NCBI GenBank assembly: GCA_036278935.1
Contig: DASUKA010000175.1
Location: 1 to 62,345 of the forward strand
Source of the DNA: DASSNR01 sp036278935
GTDB lineage: Bacteria > Gemmatimonadota > Gemmatimonadetes > Gemmatimonadales > Gemmatimonadaceae
DNA length: 62,345 nt
Reading direction: 5' to 3'
A model generated the notes under the pieces. The model ran no database searches. It was not told the origin of the DNA and saw only the letters and a program-made list of their open reading frames with translations. This document shows, piece by piece, positions 52,917-60,924 of the stretch. The stretch's first letter is position 1. Each line of letters starts with the position of its first letter. The translations under genes and the position numbers were made by a program.

Positions 52917-54257
52917 CTACTTGTTCTGCATGTTGAAGCTGTTCGACAGTGTCGGAGCACCGGCCACCCCGTCGAACGCGCCGGTGGCCGTGAGCGTGTA
53001 GCCGCCCGCCTTGGTCAGATGGACGCCGGTGAACGTCGCCAGCCCGTCGGCGCCGGTGGTGCGCGTCACCATATCGCTCGCCGCCGCCGTGCCATCCTGG
53101 AAGAAGGCGATGCTGCTCTCGTTGCCGGCGATGGCCAGCGTCACGACGACGCCATGCAGCGGAGTGCCGCCCTGCGTGGTGACCGCCACCTGTACCGGGT
53201 TGCCGTCACCGTCCGCCAATGGCGTGCTGACCTGGCCGTCGGCCACGGGATGCACGAATTGCAGCACCACGCTCCGCATGTCGATCACGGCGCTGGGGCT
53301 CAGCTCGCTCACCCCGCCGCCCACCGAGCCGATGCGGAACGCGGCATTCGCCGTGCGCGGCGCGAAGAACTCCACCGCGGACTTCGTCATCGACAGCGGA
53401 TTGAGCGTGGCCAGCAGGCGGGATGTCGTCGTCGTTGCGCTGGCGAACGCCGGCGGCCCGCTGCATACCAGCGACTGGAGAGGCAACACGTCGCTCACAT
53501 GCTGCACGCGGAGGGTGGGGGTCACGTCCACGTCGCACAGTCCGATCAAGAGCGGCGAGGAGAGGGAGAGCACGCCCGAGCCGAGCGTCGGAATGGTGTG
53601 CAGCTCGAACTCGCTCCCCACGGTCGGATCGTTCGTGAGAAAGTCGGTGATGCGCGAGCCGTAGATGAGGAACCGGTGTGCCTGCGACGTGGCGCTGATC
53701 GACGCGCCCCATCCCGCGGGTGCTTCGGCGCCCCAGAACGGGTCGGCACCACGCTCGTACACGCCGTCCGCGCCGTCCACGGCGTCCTTGCCGCGCACCT
53801 CGTACAGCCAGCCGGGGCTGAGGGCGCCCTCCACGGTGAAGTCGCTCGGCACGGTGGCGGTGATGTCGCTCTCCATGCAGCCGAGGAAGCCGGTGGTCAG
53901 CGCATTGAACTCGGTACCGGTGGCGTCGCTGGACTGCGCGCTCGTGCCACGCATGGCCGCCAGCCGCGCCAGCCCGTCGAACGCCTTGTCCGTGGCGGCG
54001 GGATTGGGACCGTCCTTGGAAAGCGATTGCAGATCCCCGATGATCGTGAATAGCGGGTCACGATTGGACGCGGAATAATCGCGTGCGTTGGCCTTGAGCG
54101 CCTGGATGTCGCACGTGAGCGTGAGCGCCGAGGGAGCGACGTCCGCACGTACATGGGGCGCGGTGCCCGTGACGGAATTGCTGGATTCGCCGCATGCCGC
54201 GAGTGCGGCAGCGGACGCGAGGAGGAGGACGGCTCGGGTCAGCGGATGCGGGTACAT
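52917..54257 (-). CDS. lipoprotein with C-terminal Big-type domain
   Basis: 446 residues. The signal peptide ends in a lipobox (AALAACGESS). The middle part is beta-rich without recognisable motifs. The last 90 residues (PLADGDGNPVQVAVTTQGGTPLHGVVV and AGGYTLTATGAFDGVAG split) look like an Ig-like Big_1/Big_3-type domain. It is probably outside the inner membrane. The function is unknown. A strong hairpin follows the stop. Confidence 0.7.
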   Translation of the reverse strand: MYPHPLTRAVLLLASAAALAACGESSNSVTGTAPHVRADVAPSALTLTCDIQALKANARDYSASNRDPLFTIIGDLQSLSKDGPNPAATDKAFDGLARLAAMRGTSAQSSDATGTEFNALTTGFLGCMESDITATVPSDFTVEGALSPGWLYEVRGKDAVDGADGVYERGADPFWGAEAPAGWGASISATSQAHRFLIYGSRITDFLTNDPTVGSEFELHTIPTLGSGVLSLSSPLLIGLCDVDVTPTLRVQHVSDVLPLQSLVCSGPPAFASATTTTSRLLATLNPLSMTKSAVEFFAPRTANAAFRIGSVGGGVSELSPSAVIDMRSVVLQFVHPVADGQVSTPLADGDGNPVQVAVTTQGGTPLHGVVVTLAIAGNESSIAFFQDGTAAASDMVTRTTGADGLATFTGVHLTKAGGYTLTATGAFDGVAGAPTLSNSFNMQNK

Positions 54258-54421
54258 GGTTTCTCCGGATACAGGTGCTGGTGGTGTTCAGGGCGACTGT
54301 CGCACATGGGTGCTGTCGCCACGGTGAGTACGTGTTCTGCGAATGCGAGCCCTACGGATGAATCAGCCTGCGAGTTGCTGTGGCCCGACGCGGCCAGGAG
54401 CGCTATGCCTCGTGGTGCAGG

Positions 54422-56974
54422 TCAGTCAGGCGCCTTCACGAGCGCCTGATACCGCGGGTCCGAGCGAAGATCCTTGAGCCACCACGACTGGTCCCGAGCG
54501 GCGAACGCGCGCTGCTGCGGGTTCGCCGCCAGATATTTCGCGATCAGCTCCAGCGCCTTGTCCTTGTCGCCGCTCTGCGCGTAGATGATCGACGCGTAGT
54601 TGGTCAGCTCGCCCGTGGGGTCCGCCTGCGGGTTGCCCTCCACGGCGTTGGCGATCGCCTCGGCGCTGTCCGCTTTGCCGGCGCGAACGTAGGCCAGCGC
54701 GACCATCATCTTGCCCTTCAGTTTGTCGAAGCTCTGCACATTCGCCGGGCTCACCTTCACGTAGTCATCGTACGTCTGCCAGACCTCCGCCATGTTGGGC
54801 GGCGTGGCGGCGGGCAGCGCGTACAGCCAGAGCTTGCACTCGGTGAAGCGATAGTTGTGCGGGAACCGGATCTGTCCTTCCTTGCACCAGCGCTCGGCCT
54901 CGCTGCGAATGCCGAGATCGAGCGACGCGAGAAAGAGGCGCAGGATCGTCTTGTCGACGTCCCGCAGGTACGGATCCGCCTTGTACGCGTTCTCCGCCGC
55001 GAGCTTGGCCTCGGCAAGCTGCCCGGTGTTGATGAGCAGGTGGCTCAACGTGTTCCACGCCGACGCCTGTTGCGTGTTCGCCTGGGTCACGGTGCGCAGG
55101 TCGTGCTCGGCGGAGGCCAGCAGCGCTGCGGCCGCGGTGGGGTTGGGGGGATTGACCAGCCACTGCAGATAATGCAGCGTGCCGCGCGCCTCGATGGCGC
55201 TGATGTCGGTCGGCGACCTGGCCAGCGCCACGCTGTCGTGCGTGAGGCCGGCGCGCACCCAATGCGGAAAGTCGGGAGACGCCGGAGTGACAAAGAGTGC
55301 CATGTGATAGCCGAGCCACGCGCGCTCCGTGGACGGAGTGGCCCAACCCCTGTCTATCGACTCGACCGTCGCCAGCGCCGAGTCGGCCTGCGAGGCCTTG
55401 GCCAGAGCCGCCGGTACATCGTGCGCCGCCACCAGCGCATCGATCTCCGCCTCGGTCTGCTTCGCATGCCGGAAGGATTCCCACGCCGCTTCGTTGCGCG
55501 TGCCGATGCGTGACGTCAGCTGCGCGACCTCCTGGCCCAAGCGCTCACGGAGGAAGAGCGACACGCGATGCGCCACCGAGTCCTGCAGCTGGAGGGCGTT
55601 CGTGAGCGGCTGCTCGATCTCGGTCTTGTCGAGCTGCGAGCCACTCAGCGCGTCATCCAGCCGCACGGTGACGCGCACGCGGCCGTCGCCCGCCGGTTCC
55701 ACGGCGCCGCTCACGATGGTGCCCACCTTGAGCGCGCGTGCGATGCTGTCCGTGGGGATCGCGTCCTTCCCTTTGAACTCGGCGGAGCCGTTGCGTGAGG
55801 CCACCTTGAGCTGCGGCACCGCGCTCAGCTCGTCGATGAGCGCTTCCGTCAGTCCATCGGCCAGGTAGCCGAGCGAGTGACCGGGGCTGCGGTCGTCGAA
55901 GTACATCACCGCGATGTTCTTCTTGGCGTAGTTCCCTTGCAGCCCGGCGGGCACCTCGGACCGGTGCGTGGTGTGCCAGGCGAACCAACCGCTCGCCGCC
56001 AGCACCGGCAGCACTGCTACGGCGATGAGCGTCCACCGTTTGCGCCGCGCACGGGAAGCCGGCCGCATCGCCGCGGCGCCCGTCCCGTGCCCGGTGGCGC
56101 CCGTGAGTCGCCGGCGCGCCGCCCCCTCGTGATCGGTGAGCGCCTGCACGAACTCGCCCGCCGTGCGGAACCGGTCAGCCGGCACCTTCGCCATCGCGCG
56201 AACGATCGCGTCCTCTACCGCGTCCGGCACGGTGCCGCGCACGATCTTGAGACTCGGCACGCTGTCCAGCGAATGGCGAGCGAGGATCGCCATGGCCGTG
56301 GGGCCCGTGAAGGGCGGCTGCCCGGCGAGCAGCTCGTATACCACGCACGCCAGGCTGTAGATGTCGCTCTCGGCCGTGACATCGCGGCTCCCCATGGCCT
56401 GCTCGGGCGCCATGTAGGTGGGCGTCCCGACGGTCATCCCCGTGCGCGTGAGCGTCTCCCCGCCGGCTACCGAGACCGCGCGCGCGATGCCGAAGTCGGC
56501 CACCATGGCGCCGTCGCTTCCCAGCAGAATGTTCTCCGGCTTGATGTCCCGGTGGATCACGCCCTTGGTATGGGCGTAGTCCAGCGCCTCGGCCACCTGG
56601 CGGGCGATCGTGATGGCGTCGTCGATGGGGAGCTGCTTCTCGCGCTCCAGCCGCTCGCGCAGCGACGGGCCATCGACGAACGGCATGGTGTAGTACAGCG
56701 TGTCGTCGATGCGCCCGGAATCCAGTACCCCCACGATGTGCGGGTGCTGGAGCACGGTGCCGACATCGATCTCTCGGAGGAAGCGCTCCACGCCCAGGTT
56801 TACCGAGAGCTCGGGGAGCAGCACCTTGAGCGCGACCAGCCGGTCGAGCTGCACGTCGCGGGCAAGATAGACCGTGGCCATGCCGCCGTGCCCCAGCTCG
56901 CGCTGGAACAGGTACCGCCCGGTGAGGGCGGCGCCCAGCGATGAGATCTGGTTATTGGAGACGGTCGGCTCCAC
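54422..56974 (-). CDS. transmembrane Ser/Thr protein kinase with TolB/FlgO-like and TPR-like domains
   Basis: 850 residues from GTG 56974, which has GAGGGCG upstream and gives the usual short lead before GRYLFQRELGHGGMATVYLA. An upstream ATG at 57076 would add 34 residues. Kinase motifs: ALKVLL (Lys), HRDIKPENILL (catalytic loop), ADFGIA (DFG) and GTPTYMAPEQ (activation loop end). One membrane helix (LIAVAVLPVLAASGWFAW) separates it from an outside domain with NIAVMYFDDRSP and LADGLTEALIDEL, typical of TolB-N/FlgO, then TPR-like helices. It may sense envelope state and phosphorylate cytosolic targets. A possible promoter is TTGCGC/TAATGT near 57146-57173 on the minus strand. Confidence 0.87.
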   Translation of the reverse strand: MEPTVSNNQISSLGAALTGRYLFQRELGHGGMATVYLARDVQLDRLVALKVLLPELSVNLGVERFLREIDVGTVLQHPHIVGVLDSGRIDDTLYYTMPFVDGPSLRERLEREKQLPIDDAITIARQVAEALDYAHTKGVIHRDIKPENILLGSDGAMVADFGIARAVSVAGGETLTRTGMTVGTPTYMAPEQAMGSRDVTAESDIYSLACVVYELLAGQPPFTGPTAMAILARHSLDSVPSLKIVRGTVPDAVEDAIVRAMAKVPADRFRTAGEFVQALTDHEGAARRRLTGATGHGTGAAAMRPASRARRKRWTLIAVAVLPVLAASGWFAWHTTHRSEVPAGLQGNYAKKNIAVMYFDDRSPGHSLGYLADGLTEALIDELSAVPQLKVASRNGSAEFKGKDAIPTDSIARALKVGTIVSGAVEPAGDGRVRVTVRLDDALSGSQLDKTEIEQPLTNALQLQDSVAHRVSLFLRERLGQEVAQLTSRIGTRNEAAWESFRHAKQTEAEIDALVAAHDVPAALAKASQADSALATVESIDRGWATPSTERAWLGYHMALFVTPASPDFPHWVRAGLTHDSVALARSPTDISAIEARGTLHYLQWLVNPPNPTAAAALLASAEHDLRTVTQANTQQASAWNTLSHLLINTGQLAEAKLAAENAYKADPYLRDVDKTILRLFLASLDLGIRSEAERWCKEGQIRFPHNYRFTECKLWLYALPAATPPNMAEVWQTYDDYVKVSPANVQSFDKLKGKMMVALAYVRAGKADSAEAIANAVEGNPQADPTGELTNYASIIYAQSGDKDKALELIAKYLAANPQQRAFAARDQSWWLKDLRSDPRYQALVKAPD

Positions 56975-57310
56975 GATGTACGCCCTCGACAGTGACCATG
57001 ACAGTACTTCGCCAGTGCCGACGGCGTCGTCAGAGGTGGCGTGCGTCCAATCCGTCTCAGGCGCTGCGCGGGGCATGCATCCCAGTCGAACGGTTCGCGT
57101 GCCCCGTGAGCCCTGGGCCTGAACGTGCGCCGGAATGACGCTCTTACATTACGTCTCCTTCACGTGTTTGCGCAAGCATCCCGCCGCGGTCTGTCGGCGT
57201 GTGCGCCGTCGCTTGGTCGTGCCGCTATCGGGTACGGATGGCCCCGGGTAGCGGTACCGATGATGCCGCCCGCGCACGCCAGTCTTGACCGCCGGTGCTC
57301 GCGGCGTTAG

Positions 57311-57330
57311 AGTAAACCATATGGTTTACT
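57311..57330. promoter_or_regulatory. perfect 20-bp palindrome over the ArsR start codon
   Basis: AGTAAACCAT followed by its exact reverse complement ATGGTTTACT, no spacer. The second half begins with the ATG of the ArsR-family gene. It is a likely operator by which that repressor would block initiation of its own operon. No separate ribosome site is seen, so the message may be leaderless or start farther upstream. Confidence 0.7.
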
Positions 57331-57821
57331 ATGGACAGAACTCCTCCGCGCTGGACACCACCTTCGGGGCGCTTGCCGCCCCGACGCGGCGCGCGATCCT
57401 CCTCCGGCTGGAGCGGGAGGTGCCAACCATCGCCGAGCTGGCGAGTCAGTTCACGATGTCGCTTCCCGCCGTCTCCAAGCACGTGCGGGTGCTGGAGCAC
57501 GCGGGCCTGGCCACCGTGTACCGTGAGGGACGGTCGCGCCGGGTGCGCCTGCGCGCCGAGCCCCTGCGCGAGGCCGCGGAGCTGCTGGAGCGGTATCGGG
57601 CCTTCTGGTCTCAGCAGCTCGACGAGCTGGCTTCGTACCTCGCCGATCAACCATCCCCCGACCACCACACCAGGGAGAACGACGCATGGCAAGAGCATCC
57701 TCGTCCGCCTCACGGCCGTCACCCGTCGAAAGGGGGGACGCACAGGCATCCCCGGCCGAAGAAATCGGCGAGTACCCGCTCGACCCTGCGGCCGGGCACT
57801 CGCTCGAAGTCCGGCGGCTGA
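57321..57821 (+). CDS. ArsR-family transcriptional repressor
   Basis: 166 residues from the ATG in the palindrome. TFGALAAPTRRAILLRLEREVPTIAEL, SLPAVSKHVRVLEHAGLATVYREGRSRRVRL is the ArsR winged helix. No metal-binding Cys motif is present, as in the SdpR/YceJ-like group paired with AHSA1 proteins. The C-terminal 45 residues are His/Pro/Lys-rich and overlap the next gene by 136 bp in another frame. Most ArsR proteins of this type end near residue 115-120, so the tail may be a recent extension. Confidence 0.88.
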   Translation: MVYYGQNSSALDTTFGALAAPTRRAILLRLEREVPTIAELASQFTMSLPAVSKHVRVLEHAGLATVYREGRSRRVRLRAEPLREAAELLERYRAFWSQQLDELASYLADQPSPDHHTRENDAWQEHPRPPHGRHPSKGGTHRHPRPKKSASTRSTLRPGTRSKSGG

Positions 57822-58246
57822 TCCCCGCGCCGCGCGAACGCGTGTTCGACGCCTGGACGCGCGCCGACATCATTCCCCGCTGGTTCAAGCCCGGCGCGGT
57901 TCCGCTGCGCGACGTGACCGTGGAGCTGCGCGTTGGCGGAGCCTGGCACATGCGCATGGGATTCCCCGGCGAGCGCGAGATGATCGGCACCGGCGTCTTT
58001 CTCGAAGTGGATCGCCCGAGGCTGGTCGTGTACAGCTGGAGCTGGGAGCCCGATCCCGTGGGGCGCGAGTCGGTGGTGAGCGTCCACTTCATCGATCGGG
58101 CAGGGAGTACCGAGGTCGTGCTCCGGCACAGCGGCTTCCCGACGCCGGCCGCGTGCGGGGCGCATCAGCATGGGTGGACGGCGTGCCTCGCGGCGCTGGA
58201 AGCCATGTTCCCCGCAACGTCGCCCGCCGAGGGTGCGAGGCGATGA
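57686..58246 (+). CDS. AHSA1/SRPBCC-domain protein
   Basis: 186 residues from ATG 57686, with GGGAGA upstream. A Ser/Ala/Pro-rich lead of about 40 residues precedes LEVRRLIPAPRERVFDAWTRADIIPRWF and GGAWHMRMGFPGEREMIGTGVF, diagnostic of the AHSA1 START-like fold that binds hydrophobic ligands. AHSA1 genes often follow ArsR genes. It overlaps ArsR by 136 bp and DinB by four bases. Confidence 0.88.
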   Translation: MARASSSASRPSPVERGDAQASPAEEIGEYPLDPAAGHSLEVRRLIPAPRERVFDAWTRADIIPRWFKPGAVPLRDVTVELRVGGAWHMRMGFPGEREMIGTGVFLEVDRPRLVVYSWSWEPDPVGRESVVSVHFIDRAGSTEVVLRHSGFPTPAACGAHQHGWTACLAALEAMFPATSPAEGARR

Positions 58247-58731
58247 GCGGGCTCCTGTGGGACCTCATCCGCCACCGCGCGTGGGCGGACGCCGAACACG
58301 CCCGCGCCGTGTCGGCGCATGCGCCCGCGGTATGCGACCCGGTCATCCGGGACCGGCTCCATCACATGCTCACCGTGCAGCGCGTCTTTCTCTGTGCCGT
58401 CGGCGGCGTGCCATCGTTCGAGGTCCCGCCGCTCGATCCGCCCCCGACCATGGACGCCGTCGTGCGAGCTGCGCGCATGAGCCTGGACGACGAGCGCGAA
58501 TACGTCGCGACATTGACGCCCGGGCAGCTCGACGAGCAGGTCGTGATCCCGCACTTCCAGAATCCGCCCCTCAGCGTGACCCGGAGCGAGGCACTCACGC
58601 AGAGCGCGCTCCATAGTCAGCACCATCGCGCGCAGAACGCCACACGCCTGCGCGAGCTGGGCGGCGTGCCGCCAACCACCGACCTCATCCTCTGGTACTG
58701 GCTCGGCCGCCCCGCGCCCAGATGGGAATGA
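58243..58731 (+). CDS. DinB-family protein
   Basis: 162 residues, ATGA overlap with the AHSA1 gene. The four-helix DinB fold is shown by LLWDLIRHRAWADAEHARAV, RLHHMLTVQRVFLCAV and TQSALHSQHHRAQNATRLRELG, with His residues near 41 and 127-131 as possible metal ligands. The family includes thiol transferases and stress proteins. It completes the ArsR-AHSA1-DinB operon. Confidence 0.87.
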   Translation: MSGLLWDLIRHRAWADAEHARAVSAHAPAVCDPVIRDRLHHMLTVQRVFLCAVGGVPSFEVPPLDPPPTMDAVVRAARMSLDDEREYVATLTPGQLDEQVVIPHFQNPPLSVTRSEALTQSALHSQHHRAQNATRLRELGGVPPTTDLILWYWLGRPAPRWE

Positions 58732-58903
58732 TGCGGTGAGGGAAGCCGAGTATCGGCGCGCGATGCCGTGGGCCGCGGCGTGCCGCCCAGCGTGCCGTGT
58801 CCTTGCCGCCCGCGGCACGTTGGCGCATACTCTCCCACAGAGGCCGGCCCGAGGCGTCGCGCCGGCGCCCGCCATTTCACCAACACGTTATTGAGGAGGC
58901 TCG

Positions 58904-60304
58904 ATGCGCGGATCCGTCGTCGTCCTTGCCCTGATCGCCGCTGCCGCCGCTGCGGCACAGGCCCAGGAGCCGGGCTCGTCCGTCACACAGTTCGATAAGA
59001 AGACCGGCGGCAGCAAGAACATGCACATGCTCAGTCACGTCGTCACTCACAAGGGCGCGTGGAAGCTGTCTGACGTGGAGATGGGGCAGGACCCCAACCG
59101 TCCGTACGTCTACGCCAGCGGCTTCACGAACTTCGACGTGCAGATCTATGACGTGCGCGATCCGCGGCACCCGAAGGAAGTCTACAGCTGGACCATCGAC
59201 CACCCCGAGCTGCACCGGGGCATCGGCGCCATGGACGGCAAGTACTTCAAGATCGGGAACAAGTACTACTTCGCGCAGTCGTACCAGTTCATGCAGGGGA
59301 GCCCTGATGCGGACCTCGGCGCCGTGATCTTCGACGTCACCGGGCTGCCCGATTCGTCGAAGGTGAAAGTCGTGGCGAAGATCCGGTACCCGAAGGCGCC
59401 CGGCGGCTTCCACAACACCTTCGCCTACAAGGCCTCGGATGGTCGAGCGCTCTACTTCACGACCGTCAACCAGAACTGGGCGCTCATCTACGATCTGGAC
59501 AAGATCGTGAGCGGCGCGCCGGACAGCACCTGGCTCATCGGCAAGGTGCCCAACCCGACCCCGTTCGCGCAGATGGGGACGGGGAGCTACCACGATTTCT
59601 ACGTCGGCTACGACCCCGCCACGCACCAGGACAAGTTCTACGGCGCGGGGCTGGGCGGCTACTCAGTGTGGGACGTCACGCACCCGGAGCAGCCGAAGGA
59701 GCTGTTCACCATCACCGGCCTGGGCCTCGACATCGCGCACACCTTCACCCCGTCACCCGACGGCCGCTACGCGGTGACGGAAACCGAATACGAGTACACG
59801 CCACTCCGCGTGTGGGACCTGAAGGCCGGGCAGGACGGTACGGCGAAGAACCTCGACACGCCGATCAGCGCGTGGGCCGCCGACTGGCGCGACCTCTCGC
59901 ACAACCACGAGGTGCGGTGGCCCTACGTGTTCGTCTCGGCGTATGAGGACGGCCTGCAGGTGTTCGACCTCAAGGACCCGACCAAGCCGCACACCGACGG
60001 CTACTACTTCACCTGCCACTGCACGCACCGGCACGGCTTTGGCGGCACGCCCGACAACGGCTACGAGAGCACTATCAGCGTGGAGCAGGGTGCGTTCGGC
60101 GTGGATGTGCGGAACTCCGACGGCCTGATCGCGCTGTCCGACATGCGCACGGGACTCTGGCTGTTCAAGATGGACGGGTTCAACGGATGGAACGGGAAGA
60201 AGTACGGGATGCCGAACATCTCGAGCGTGCAGAACTGGGATCACGGGCCGGCGGGCGTGCGGCTCGGCGCGGCGGGCGCGTCGAAGGGGCGTTCGTCGCC
60301 GTGA
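58904..60304 (+). CDS. secreted LVIVD-type beta-propeller protein
   Basis: 466 residues. A signal peptide (MRGSVVVLALIAAAAAAAQA) precedes repeated beta-propeller units of the LVIVD type (VQIYDVRDPRHPKEVYSW, YSVWDVTHPEQPKELFTI, LQVFDLKDPTKPHTDGYYF). Aromatic and Gly/Asp-rich loops lie between blades. It is probably a binding or scaffold protein in the periplasm. A GGAGG-type site precedes the ATG, and the next gene starts on the last base of its stop. Confidence 0.82.
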   Translation: MRGSVVVLALIAAAAAAAQAQEPGSSVTQFDKKTGGSKNMHMLSHVVTHKGAWKLSDVEMGQDPNRPYVYASGFTNFDVQIYDVRDPRHPKEVYSWTIDHPELHRGIGAMDGKYFKIGNKYYFAQSYQFMQGSPDADLGAVIFDVTGLPDSSKVKVVAKIRYPKAPGGFHNTFAYKASDGRALYFTTVNQNWALIYDLDKIVSGAPDSTWLIGKVPNPTPFAQMGTGSYHDFYVGYDPATHQDKFYGAGLGGYSVWDVTHPEQPKELFTITGLGLDIAHTFTPSPDGRYAVTETEYEYTPLRVWDLKAGQDGTAKNLDTPISAWAADWRDLSHNHEVRWPYVFVSAYEDGLQVFDLKDPTKPHTDGYYFTCHCTHRHGFGGTPDNGYESTISVEQGAFGVDVRNSDGLIALSDMRTGLWLFKMDGFNGWNGKKYGMPNISSVQNWDHGPAGVRLGAAGASKGRSSP

Positions 60305-60810
60305 TGCCGAAGGGCATGGTGATCGCGATGGTGCTCGTGGCCATCGCGTCACCACCTGTCGCGGCGCAGACCTCCGCGCAGCGCCACCAGCCGGGACCGT
60401 ACGACATCCCGCTTTTCAACACGCCCAAGGCGCCCGCGGCGAAAGGAAAGGCGCGGCTCGTGTCCGCACAATCGCCCTTCGGTATCGCCGTGACGGCGGA
60501 CGGGCACGCGATGTACGACGCGCACGTCACGGTGAGTGGGCTGCCCGCGCCAGCCACACTCGGCAAGTACGCGACATACGTGGCATGGGGAGTGACGCCG
60601 GACCTCACGCAGTGGAAGCGACTCGGCATCGTGCACAACGGCACAAGCACCGTGGGGAGCGTCGACTTCAACAAGTTCCTGCTCGTGATCACCGCCGAGG
60701 CGAACACGGATTCCGCTTCGCACGACGGGCCCACAGTGCTGCACGGGACATCGCCCAGCGGGTGGCTCCAGACCTTCCTCGCGCATCCGCTCTTCAGGGG
60801 CGTGTACTGA
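60304..60810 (+). CDS. small secreted protein of unknown function
   Basis: 168 residues, ATG sharing a base with the upstream TGA. A signal peptide (MPKGMVIAMVLVAIASPPVAA) precedes a beta-rich domain with FGIAVTADGHAMYDAHVTV, YATYVAWGVTPDLTQW and SVDFNKFLLVITAE. It ends SGWLQTFLAHPLFRGVY. The family is unknown, but the coupling to the LVIVD gene and position before a multicopper oxidase suggest a shared periplasmic process. Confidence 0.65.
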   Translation: MPKGMVIAMVLVAIASPPVAAQTSAQRHQPGPYDIPLFNTPKAPAAKGKARLVSAQSPFGIAVTADGHAMYDAHVTVSGLPAPATLGKYATYVAWGVTPDLTQWKRLGIVHNGTSTVGSVDFNKFLLVITAEANTDSASHDGPTVLHGTSPSGWLQTFLAHPLFRGVY

Positions 60811-60827
60811 GCATGTCGTCGACAGGT

Positions 60828-60924
60828 TTGTCATTCCGAAGGAGCGGCGCGACTGAGGAATCTCCTCGCGTTGGGAGAAGATTCCTCGCCGCGCTTCGAA
60901 TTGCAGGGGCGCTCGGAATGACAA
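60828..60924. repeat. palindromic intergenic-type repeat
   Basis: Outer arms TTGTCATTCCGA (60828-60839) and TCGGAATGACAA (60913-60924) are exact reverse complements. Inner arms GAGGAATCT (60855-60863) and AGATTCCTC (60879-60887) also match. The CATTCCGA...GAGGAATCT pattern resembles a repeat type seen between genes in many genomes. The ATG proposed as the oxidase start (60918) is inside its right arm. Confidence 0.85.
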
